DNA of 11,617 bases from Actinomycetes bacterium. GTDB lineage: Bacteria; Actinomycetota; Actinomycetes; Actinomycetales; Dermatophilaceae. The stretch spans positions 1-11,617 of the forward strand of contig JAEXXY010000125.1 in assembly GCA_023451855.1 (NCBI GenBank). The letters run 5' to 3'. This document shows positions 6,334 through 11,617 of this stretch, one piece after another; the first letter of the stretch is position 1, and each line of letters starts with the position of its first letter. The notes beneath the pieces were generated by a model that saw nothing but the letters and a program-made list of their open reading frames with translations, searched no databases and had not been told where the DNA came from. A program made the position numbers and the translations under genes.

Positions 6334-6395
6334 GCCCTTGACCCGGTGATCCGACAGGGGGAGGAGATCACCGAGTCGCACAGGAGCAACTCACG
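6278..6395 (-). ncRNA. Candidate structured small RNA with a C-rich anti-SD loop
   Basis: Read on the minus strand, three hairpins follow one another: GAGTTGC/GCGACTC (6373-6392, one G-U pair, 6-nt loop), GGTGATC/GATCACC (6345-6372) with the loop TCCTCCCCCTGTCG, and a 17-bp terminator stem (6286-6333) followed by a T-rich tract. The middle loop contains CUCCUCCCCC, complementary to Shine-Dalgarno purine tracts. A -10-like CATAGT (6402-6407) would start an RNA near 6395 of about 118 nt; no good -35 is seen. This recalls the C-rich-loop 6C RNAs of Actinobacteria, although the loops do not both carry six Cs. It could instead be the processed 3' end of the MATE transcript, 100 nt downstream of that gene. 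Structure is seen; function is inferred. Confidence 0.5.
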
Positions 6396-6496
6396 AGAAC
6401 GACTATGACCCCCGCACCTTAAAGAACCCTGATAAGCGCGTAGCAGTTGGCTAGGACTGTCGGCTCGGCCACCGGGTGGACGCGGCGGCGGGGCGG

Positions 6497-7843
6497 TCAG
6501 CGGGCGCCGACGACCATCCAGTCGTCGCGTCGGGCCCGCCACCACAGCCCGGCCCCACGGATCACCATGAACGCGGTGAACGCGAGCCAGAGCACGACGA
6601 CATCGCGCACCGGCGAGCCGCTCGGACCCCACGCACGGACCGTGAGGATGACGGGCAGGTAGGCGACGAACGTCAGGACCATGCCCCAGGCCAGCCAGCG
6701 CCCGTCGCCGGCACCGATGAGCACGCCGTCGAGGACGAAGACGTAACCGGCCACCGCCTGGCCCAGCCCGACGACCACGAGCGCCGCCCCCAGGGCCTCG
6801 CGCACTGCGGGGTCGTTCGTGAAGAGGCCGGGCAGCACGCCGTGCAGCGCGGCGACGACGAGCCCGACCGCGAGACCGCCCCACACGCCCCAGCGCACCA
6901 TCGTGGCCATCGTGACCCGCACGCCCTCCCGGTCACCGGCGCCGAGAGCGCGGCCGGTGATGGCCTGCGCGGCGATGGCGAGCGCGTCGAGGGCGAAGGC
7001 GAGGAAGGACCACACCGTCATCGCCACCTGGTGGGCTGCGAGCGGCACGTCGCCCAGCGAGGCCGCGACCCACGTCGTGACGAGGAGCGTCGCGCGCAGC
7101 GCGAGCGTGCGCACGAGCAGTGGGACGCCGGTGCGCGCCGCGGTGAGGACGCGTGCTGGGTGGGGCCGGAGGCGCGCGTGGCGGGCGTGCGCCTTGACGA
7201 GCAGCACCGCGACGAGGCCGGCCGCCATGCCGGTCTCGGCGATGACGGTGCCCCACGCGGATCCGGCTATACCCCAGTGCAACCCGTAGACGAAGACGAC
7301 GTTCAGGGCGATGTTCGCGCCGAAGCCGGCGACCGACGCGACGAGCGGGGTGGTGGTGTCCTGGAGGCCGCGCAGCACGCCGGTGACGGCGAGGATGACG
7401 AGCATTGCCGGCAGACCGAGCGCCGAGACGCGCAGGTAGGTCGTGGCCTGCTCGAGGGCCTCGGGCGAGGCGCCGAACGCCGCGCAGATCGGACGGGCGG
7501 CGACGGCGGTGACGACCGCGGTGACGGCGCCGAGTCCGAGCGAGAGCCACAGCCCGTCGATGCCGGCCCCGATCGCGGCCCGGTCGTCGCCCGCGCCGAG
7601 GTGGCGGGCCACGACGCTCGTCGTGCCGTAGGCGAGGAAGACGAAGATGCCGGCGGCGGTGACGAGCGCACCGCTGGCGACGCCGAGTCCGGCGAGCTGG
7701 GCCGTGCCGAGGTGGCCGACGATGGCGGAGTCGGCGAGCAGGAAGAGCGGCTCGGCGATGAGGGCGAGGAAGGCCGGGACCGCGAGACGCAGGATCTCGC
7801 GGCGGTGCGCCGTGGGTGCGGACGTGCCCGTGCCCGCGCTCAT
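6497..7843 (-). CDS. MATE-family efflux transporter, DinF-like
   Basis: A 448-residue inner-membrane exporter of the MATE family, which expels cationic drugs or other small compounds by Na+ or H+ antiport. About twelve hydrophobic segments form two six-helix halves, joined near residue 215-235 by a basic loop (KAHARHARLRPHP). The first helix, AVPAFLALIAEPLFLLADSAIVGHLG (about 21-46), carries Glu31 and Asp38, the acidic residues at the ion/substrate site of DinF-type MATEs. The second half begins with PLLVRTLALRATLLVTTWVAA and has AAHQVAMTVWSFLAFALDALAIAAQAITG. The ATG at 7843 overlaps the alkD stop as ATGA and lacks a Shine-Dalgarno site, so translation probably depends on alkD. Length is normal for the family. 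The substrate is unknown; linkage to a DNA repair gene hints at a stress or toxin role. Confidence 0.92.
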   Translation of the reverse strand: MSAGTGTSAPTAHRREILRLAVPAFLALIAEPLFLLADSAIVGHLGTAQLAGLGVASGALVTAAGIFVFLAYGTTSVVARHLGAGDDRAAIGAGIDGLWLSLGLGAVTAVVTAVAARPICAAFGASPEALEQATTYLRVSALGLPAMLVILAVTGVLRGLQDTTTPLVASVAGFGANIALNVVFVYGLHWGIAGSAWGTVIAETGMAAGLVAVLLVKAHARHARLRPHPARVLTAARTGVPLLVRTLALRATLLVTTWVAASLGDVPLAAHQVAMTVWSFLAFALDALAIAAQAITGRALGAGDREGVRVTMATMVRWGVWGGLAVGLVVAALHGVLPGLFTNDPAVREALGAALVVVGLGQAVAGYVFVLDGVLIGAGDGRWLAWGMVLTFVAYLPVILTVRAWGPSGSPVRDVVVLWLAFTAFMVIRGAGLWWRARRDDWMVVGAR

Positions 7844-8580
7844 GACGGCGTGCCCGGCAGGGTTGGTGCCGGAGCCGGCGCTCCGAGGTGCTTGAGCGCC
7901 TCGCGTCGGGACAGCCCGGACAGGCCGGGGTGGTCGGCGACGAAGGCGCGGACCCAGTCGGGGTCGTGGCGGGCGTGGTCGCGCAGCGCCCAGCCGATCG
8001 CCTTGCGGATGAAGAAGTCGCGGTCCTGCAGGTTCGGCTCGACGACGTCGGTCAGCAGGTCCTGGTCGAGGCGCGCGCCGGCCCCGACCTGGCTGATGAT
8101 CGAGGCGCGCCGGACCCACAGCGAGTCGCTGCCCGACCAGTCGCGCATCCGCAGCCCCTCGACCTGCGGGGCCGCGAGGAGCGTGTCGCGTACGAGGTGG
8201 GTGGCGATGTCGTCGACGACGTCCCACCAGGCGCCCTCGCGGATCAGTCTCTCCCACAGGGGCATCGCATCGCTGTCGACCCACTGGCGATAGGTGCGCT
8301 GCCGTGCCAGGGCGATGGCGGCGTACCACTGCTCGCGGTGCGTCGCCGTGGTCCAGAGCTGCTCGATGGTGGCGGCCCACTGCTCGCGCGAGTGCATCGC
8401 CAGACCGGGGTCGCGCAGCAGCGGGGTCAGGGCGGCCTTGAGCTGCGGCGACGTCAGGCCGAAGTAGGGCATCGACGACTTCATGTAGCGCTGCTGGCCG
8501 GCGGCGCGCGCGGGGTCGGCGCTCGCGACGAGGGCGGCCCGGACCTCCGACGCGAGGTCGGGGTGCGGGTCGGTCGTCAT
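7840..8580 (-). CDS. alkD: DNA alkylation repair glycosylase, AlkD family
   Basis: A 246-residue all-helical HEAT-repeat DNA glycosylase that removes N3- and N7-alkylated purines in base excision repair. The N-terminal QRYMKSSMPYFGLTSPQLK (30-48) matches the family opening. All residues known to matter in Bacillus cereus AlkD appear conserved by hand alignment: the WWDVVDDI motif with Trp119 and Asp123 (for W109 and D113), LWVRRASII with Arg158 (R148), and FFIRKAIGWALRD with Trp197 (W187). The C-terminal REALKHLG is also typical. It is the first gene of a coupled operon with the MATE exporter and is divergent from the alkane hydroxylase gene, 137 bp away. The ATG at 8580 has a TACCTT -10 element ending 6 nt upstream and no Shine-Dalgarno site, so the mRNA is probably leaderless. 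The last ~15 residues are a variable Pro/Ala tail. Confidence 0.93.
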   Translation of the reverse strand: MTTDPHPDLASEVRAALVASADPARAAGQQRYMKSSMPYFGLTSPQLKAALTPLLRDPGLAMHSREQWAATIEQLWTTATHREQWYAAIALARQRTYRQWVDSDAMPLWERLIREGAWWDVVDDIATHLVRDTLLAAPQVEGLRMRDWSGSDSLWVRRASIISQVGAGARLDQDLLTDVVEPNLQDRDFFIRKAIGWALRDHARHDPDWVRAFVADHPGLSGLSRREALKHLGAPAPAPTLPGTPS

Positions 8581-8586
8581 GGGGTC

Positions 8587-8592
8587 AAGGTA
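8587..8592 (-). promoter_or_regulatory. -10 element of a predicted leaderless alkD promoter
   Basis: TACCTT on the minus strand ends 6 nt before the alkD ATG (leader GACCCC). It fits the TANNNT pattern of actinobacterial leaderless promoters. No convincing -35 is visible. Confidence 0.5.
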
Positions 8593-8660
8593 GCCGCCGC
8601 CCCCGACGCCGCGTCGGCCCGGTCGTCGCCTGCACCCTCGACTTTACACATGCTCCGTAC

Positions 8661-8689
8661 TTGTCAAGTGGCTTTACATCTTCTACGGT
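8661..8689 (+). promoter_or_regulatory. Predicted alkB promoter
   Basis: A -35 TTGTCA (8661-8666) and a -10 TACGGT (8684-8689) are separated by exactly 17 nt, in the only clearly A+T-rich island of the region. Transcription would start near 8696, 12 nt before the GGAGG ribosome site at 8708-8712. The -35 sits inside a small palindrome ACTTGTCAAGT (8659-8669). Confidence 0.75.
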
Positions 8690-8697
8690 CGTGTAAA
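8673..8697. promoter_or_regulatory. Inverted-repeat operator over the alkB -10
   Basis: TTTACA (8673-8678) and TGTAAA (8692-8697) are 6-bp arms 13 nt apart that bracket the -10 element. A further TTTACAC lies 30 bp upstream (8643-8649) and is complementary over 7 bp to GTGTAAA (8691-8697). TetR-family repressors bind such sites, and an AlkX-like TetR gene follows alkB. The arms are seen; the binding protein is inferred. Confidence 0.55.
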
Positions 8698-8717
8698 CCT
8701 ACGACGCGGAGGCTCCC

Positions 8718-10199
8718 ATGACGGCAGCAGGAACGGTCCCGACCGGCACGACCCAGCAGTGGCGCGACCCGAAACGACACCTCTGGCTCATCGGGCTCGT
8801 CGTCCCGTCGCTCGCCTTCGTCGGGCTGGGCCTGCACGCGGCCACCGGTTGGGGCGTCTGGTTCTGGATCGGCCCCATCGTCATCCTCGGGATCGTCCCG
8901 CTCATCGACCTCGTCGCCGGCCTCGACCGCAGCAACCCTCCCGACGAGCTCATCGAGGCCCTCGAGAACGACCGGTACTACCGCTGGATCACCTACTGGT
9001 TCCTGCCGATCCAGTACGTCGGCCTCGTCGCCGCCATGTGGGTCATCACTCAGGGCGGCCTGACGACGCTCGACAAGGTCGGCCTCGCGGTCTCCATCGG
9101 CTGCGTCGGCGGCATCGGCATCAACACCGCCCACGAGCTGGGTCACAAGAAGGAGAGCCACGAGCGCTGGCTCGCCAAGGTCGCCCTCGCGCAGAGCTTC
9201 TACGGGCACTTCTACATCGAGCACAACCGGGGCCACCACGTGCGGGTCGCGACGCCCGCGGACCCCGCGAGCAGCCGCGTCGGGGAGAGCTTCTACGCCT
9301 TCTGGCCGCGCACCGTCGTCGGGTCGCTGCGCAGCGCCTGGCGCCTGGAGCAGCGACGCCTCGCCCGGCGACGGCTGCACCCGTGGCGATGGTCGAACGA
9401 CGTCGTCAGTGCGTGGCTCCTGTCGGCGCTGCTCTGGGGTGCGCTCGTGGCCTGGCTCGGCGTCGGGGTGCTGCCCTACCTGCTCGTGCAGGCGTTCGTC
9501 GGGCTCTCGCTGCTCGAGGTCGTCAACTACATGGAGCACTACGGGATGCTGCGGCAGGTGGTCGGCCAGCCCGGCCGGCAGCGGTACGAGCGGGTCGACC
9601 CGAGCCACTCGTGGAACAGCAACAACATCGCGACGAACGTTCTGCTCTACCACTTGCAACGCCACAGCGACCACCATGCCAACCCGACGCGGCGCTACCA
9701 GACGCTGCGCGACTACGCCGAGTCGCCGGTGCTGCCGACCGGCTACGCCGGGATGATTGTCCTCGCGCTCGTCCCCCCACTGTGGCGACGCGTCATGGAC
9801 CCGCGGGTGCTCGCGCACTACGGCGGCGACGTGCGCCTCGCCAACGTCCAGCCCTCGCGACGCGAACGTGTCCTCGCCGCCTACACGCCACCCGACGCGC
9901 CCGGCGCGCCCCATGCGCCAGACGCACCGGACGCGCCCGACGCGTCGCCCGGCGTCGGCAGCGATGCGTCGGGCGTGGTCGACGCGGACGGTGCTGACGC
10001 GTCGGCGACCGGGAGTGCCGCCCACGCGGTGGGCCGGCACCGCTGCCCTGGTTGCGGCTACGTCTTCGACGAGGCGCACGGCGATGCGCGACAGGGCTTC
10101 CCGGCCGGCACCACGTGGGCCCAGGTGCCCGACGACTGGTGCTGCCCCGACTGCGGCGTGCGCGAGAAGGTCGACTTCGTCGCAGCCGCGTCGACGTGA
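8718..10199 (+). CDS. alkB: Alkane 1-monooxygenase AlkB fused to a C-terminal rubredoxin
   Basis: A 493-residue fusion. Residues 15-390 are an integral-membrane di-iron alkane hydroxylase that oxidises n-alkanes to 1-alkanols; the rest carries its electron donor. The metal-binding boxes are all present: HELGHKKE (139-146), EHNRGHHVRVATPADPASSR (168-187) and LQRHSDHHANPTRRY (313-327), plus the NYMEHYGMLRQ signature (270-280). Hydrophobic helices lie at about 22-42, 45-66, 94-112, 121-137, 232-250 and 253-268. A Pro/Asp/Ala-rich linker (390-438) leads to a rubredoxin with CPGCGY (443-448) and CPDCG (476-480), which would bind one iron; an extra Cys475 precedes the second pair. AlkB-rubredoxin fusions are known in Actinobacteria. 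GGAGG 5 nt upstream fixes the ATG at 8718. Ile56 falls where GPo1 AlkB has the size-limiting Trp55. Reductase and downstream oxidation genes are not in the window. Confidence 0.97.
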   Translation: MTAAGTVPTGTTQQWRDPKRHLWLIGLVVPSLAFVGLGLHAATGWGVWFWIGPIVILGIVPLIDLVAGLDRSNPPDELIEALENDRYYRWITYWFLPIQYVGLVAAMWVITQGGLTTLDKVGLAVSIGCVGGIGINTAHELGHKKESHERWLAKVALAQSFYGHFYIEHNRGHHVRVATPADPASSRVGESFYAFWPRTVVGSLRSAWRLEQRRLARRRLHPWRWSNDVVSAWLLSALLWGALVAWLGVGVLPYLLVQAFVGLSLLEVVNYMEHYGMLRQVVGQPGRQRYERVDPSHSWNSNNIATNVLLYHLQRHSDHHANPTRRYQTLRDYAESPVLPTGYAGMIVLALVPPLWRRVMDPRVLAHYGGDVRLANVQPSRRERVLAAYTPPDAPGAPHAPDAPDAPDASPGVGSDASGVVDADGADASATGSAAHAVGRHRCPGCGYVFDEAHGDARQGFPAGTTWAQVPDDWCCPDCGVREKVDFVAAAST

Positions 10200-10227
10200 C
10201 GGACACGGTCGCCGGGCACGGCCTGCC

Positions 10228-10233
10228 TACGAT
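10228..10233 (+). promoter_or_regulatory. -10 element of a predicted leaderless tetR promoter
   Basis: TACGAT ends 7 nt before the ATG at 10241 within the 41-nt gap after alkB. No Shine-Dalgarno site is visible, so the regulator may have its own leaderless transcript in addition to read-through from alkB. Confidence 0.45.
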
Positions 10234-10240
10234 GACCGGC

Positions 10241-10813
10241 ATGACGACGACGCCCACCCTGCGCGAGCGGATCGTCGCGGAGGCCGCGACCCTGACGGCC
10301 GAGGTGGGCTGGGCTGCCGTGACGATGGGGGCGCTCGCCGCGCGGGTGGGTGTGTCGCGCCAGACCGTCTACAACGAGCTCGGGTCCAAGCCGGCGCTCG
10401 GCGAGGCCATGGTGCTGCGCGAGCTCGAGCGGTTCCTCGGCGTCGTCGGCGACGCGTTCGACGCCCACCCCACCGACCTCGACGCGGCGGTGCGCTCGGC
10501 CGTGCGTGCCGTGCTCGACCTCGCCGCCGACAGCCCCCTGCTGCGGGCGCTCGCGACCTTCACCCACGGCGGTGACACCGAGCTGATGCCGCTGCTCACG
10601 ACGCGCTCCGACGTGCTCGTCGACGCCGCGTCCGACATGGTGCTCGGCCGCCTCGAAGGCTACGAGGTCGCGCTCCCGCCGCGTCGGCGTCGGGCCGCGG
10701 TCGACGCCGTCGTGCGTGTCGTGCTCAGCCACGTGGTGCGCCCGGGCGGTCCGCCGGCACAGGTGGCCGACGACGTCGCCTGGGTGGCCGGACGCGTCCT
10801 GGGGCCCGCCTGA
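10241..10813 (+). CDS. TetR-family regulator, AlkX-like
   Basis: A 190-residue all-helical one-component regulator. The N-terminal DNA-binding domain has the TetR helix-turn-helix at about 26-50, with TMGALAARVGVSRQTVYNELGSKPALGEAM. The C-terminal half (from about 65) is a ligand/dimer domain rich in Ala, Val, Asp and Arg. The VSRQTVYNELGSK form and the place directly downstream of an alkB gene match AlkX regulators of Mycobacterium and Dietzia, which repress alkB and are released by long-chain fatty acids or other alkane products. It would act on the TTTACA/TGTAAA inverted repeat before alkB. An in-frame ATG three codons upstream (10232) is possible, but the TACGAT -10 element overlaps it, so I prefer 10241. 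Regulator family is firm; AlkX function is inferred. Confidence 0.9.
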   Translation: MTTTPTLRERIVAEAATLTAEVGWAAVTMGALAARVGVSRQTVYNELGSKPALGEAMVLRELERFLGVVGDAFDAHPTDLDAAVRSAVRAVLDLAADSPLLRALATFTHGGDTELMPLLTTRSDVLVDAASDMVLGRLEGYEVALPPRRRRAAVDAVVRVVLSHVVRPGGPPAQVADDVAWVAGRVLGPA

Positions 10814-10822
10814 CGAACTGCC

Positions 10823-10858
10823 CACTCGACGGGGAGACAGAGCGCACTCGACGGGGAG
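10823..10858. repeat. Direct repeat of 14 bp with a 22-bp period
   Basis: CACTCGACGGGGAG occurs at 10823-10836 and 10845-10858, separated by 8 nt, in the 66-nt gap between the convergent tetR and methyltransferase genes. No coding or promoter role is evident. Confidence 0.85.
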
Positions 10859-10875
10859 GACGTCCTTGCCTCGAA

Positions 10876-10894
10876 GCCCTCAGCGCCTGAGGGC
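10876..10894. terminator. Small hairpin at the convergent gene ends
   Basis: GCCCTCAG (10876-10883) pairs perfectly with CTGAGGGC (10887-10894) over a 3-nt loop. It overlaps the stop codon of the methyltransferase. There is no T tract on either strand, so it is at best a weak or Rho-assisted bidirectional terminator. Confidence 0.35.
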
Positions 10895-11500
10895 GCGGCC
10901 GAGGTAGCCGAAGGCCCAGGGTCGCATCAGCCTCGGCATGGGTGCGTAGGCGCGCTCGACCTCGACGAGCTCGAGCCCGGATTCCGTGACGATCCGGTCG
11001 ATCGGGCGGGTGAGGTGGCAGCCGTCGAAGGCTCGCTTCTGCAGCGGCTCGAGGCGCCGCTGCCAGCGCCGCACGCCCTCGTCAGGTGCGATGCCGTGCT
11101 CGAGGAAGTGCAGGGCGCCGCCCGGCCGGAGCACCCGGCGTACCTCGGCGAGGGCGGCCGCGACGTCAGGGATGGTGCAGAGGGTGAAGGTCGACAGGAC
11201 GGCGTCGGCGCTGTCGTCGGGCAGGTCGAGGTGCTGGCCGTCGAGGCCTGCGCGCTCGATCGGGACCGTGCTGGCGGCCCGACGCTTCTCGCCCAGGTGC
11301 CAGCCGACGTCCGACGGCTCGATCGCGACGACCCGGGTGACATCCGCGGGGTAGAGGCCGACGTTGTTGCCGCTGCCGAAGCCGAGCTCGACGACCTCGC
11401 CCCGCAGGCCGGCGCAGGCCCGACGGCGCAGGGCGACGACGGCCTCTCTCTCGCCACCGGCGACGAGCCGCGGCGTCACCTGCCTCGCCCAGATGCCCAT
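10880..11500 (-). CDS. Class I SAM-dependent methyltransferase, METTL7-like
   Basis: A 206-residue cytoplasmic enzyme with a Rossmann fold that transfers a methyl group from S-adenosylmethionine. Motif I is VVELGFGSGNN (36-46); Glu61 in AIEPS would hold the ribose; DDSADAVLSTFTLCTI (95-110) and EVRRVLRPGGALHFLEHG (119-136) are motifs IV-VI. The combination TLCTI, LRPGGALHFLEH, WQRRLEPLQK and DGCHLTR (159-165) resembles the animal METTL7/TMT1 thiol methyltransferases and their bacterial relatives more than UbiE. Length is short but complete for the class. The ATG at 11500 has TACGCT ending 6 nt upstream and no Shine-Dalgarno site. It converges on the tetR gene and has no obvious operon partner downstream. 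The fold is certain; the substrate is unknown, with small thiols or lipids as guesses. Confidence 0.88.
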   Translation of the reverse strand: MGIWARQVTPRLVAGGEREAVVALRRRACAGLRGEVVELGFGSGNNVGLYPADVTRVVAIEPSDVGWHLGEKRRAASTVPIERAGLDGQHLDLPDDSADAVLSTFTLCTIPDVAAALAEVRRVLRPGGALHFLEHGIAPDEGVRRWQRRLEPLQKRAFDGCHLTRPIDRIVTESGLELVEVERAYAPMPRLMRPWAFGYLGRALRR

Positions 11501-11506
11501 GGCCCG

Positions 11507-11512
11507 AGCGTA
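11507..11512 (-). promoter_or_regulatory. -10 element of a predicted leaderless methyltransferase promoter
   Basis: TACGCT on the minus strand ends 6 nt before the methyltransferase ATG (leader CGGGCC). No -35 stands out and there is no ribosome binding site. Confidence 0.45.
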
Positions 11513-11576
11513 GGGGCGGCCGACGTCGGGCGCAGCGACCTGGCGGTCGGAGCGGGCGCGGCAGCCGGAGGGTGGC

Positions 11577-11617
11577 TCAGCCGCGACGGAGCGTGACGAC
11601 CGGCACCTCGGGTGGTG
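11577..11617 (-). CDS. Possible C-terminal end of an unidentified protein
   Basis: At the right edge a minus-strand frame enters the window, codes for PPEVPVVTLRRG and stops with TGA at 11577. Its G/C-rich third positions fit local codon use, and it would leave a normal 76-nt gap before the methyltransferase. Twelve residues are too few to name a family or to exclude chance. Confidence 0.3.
   Translation of the reverse strand, partial: PPEVPVVTLRRG

Noticed and set aside
6476..8293. A 605-codon plus-strand open frame opposite the MATE and alkD genes
   Set aside because: It spans two real genes on the other strand and has an extreme Asp/Glu/Arg/Gly composition with no recognisable fold.
8643..8697. 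Rolling-circle origin or transposon end suggested by the A+T-rich inverted repeats before alkB
   Set aside because: The repeats coincide with a well-spaced promoter, and there is no replication or transposase gene or target duplication nearby.
1..11617. CRISPR arrays, tRNA or rRNA genes, insertion sequences and prophage genes
   Set aside because: I saw no regularly spaced repeats, cloverleaf sequences, transposase motifs or phage proteins anywhere in the window.

Overview
The window is about 70% G+C by eye, with G/C-ending codons, weak or absent Shine-Dalgarno sites before several genes, and gene families typical of Actinobacteria (a CUT1 sugar importer without its own ATPase, an alkane hydroxylase fused to rubredoxin, an AlkX-like TetR). 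A soil-type actinobacterium, perhaps of the Micrococcales/Intrasporangiaceae kind, is likely; the genus is inference only.

Region 1 (1-5133, minus strand) is a beta-glucoside utilisation operon. It is read from an operator-covered promoter near 5100 and encodes a CebE-like sugar-binding lipoprotein, two CebF/CebG-like permeases, a GH1 beta-glucosidase and a LacI-family regulator cut off by the window edge. The last four genes are joined by ATGA stop/start overlaps. A perfect 17-bp hairpin separates the binding-protein gene from the permeases. Two AGCGCT-centred LacI-type operators lie 32 bp apart at the promoter. No ATPase gene is present, as is usual for actinobacterial CUT1 systems served by a shared MsiK-type ATPase.

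Region 2 (5134-6243, plus strand) is a divergent, apparently leaderless iolC-like sugar kinase without other inositol genes around it.

Region 3 (6244-6496) has no convincing protein gene but contains, on the minus strand, three consecutive hairpins, the last followed by a T-rich tract. It is a candidate small RNA whose second loop is a pyrimidine-rich anti-Shine-Dalgarno-like sequence.

Region 4 (6497-8580, minus strand) is a two-gene coupled operon: an AlkD-type DNA alkylation repair glycosylase and a DinF-like MATE transporter.

Region 5 (8581-10813, plus strand) is an n-alkane oxidation locus: a clear promoter with an inverted-repeat operator, an AlkB alkane 1-monooxygenase fused to a C-terminal rubredoxin, and a leaderless AlkX-like TetR regulator that probably represses it.

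Region 6 (10814-11617) holds a 22-bp-period direct repeat, a convergent-end hairpin, a minus-strand SAM-dependent methyltransferase resembling METTL7-type enzymes, and the possible last 12 codons of another minus-strand gene.

Several genes (iolC-like, alkD, tetR, methyltransferase) have a TANNNT -10 element ending 6-7 nt before the ATG and no Shine-Dalgarno site, suggesting leaderless mRNAs, while the sugar-operon genes and alkB mostly have good Shine-Dalgarno sites.
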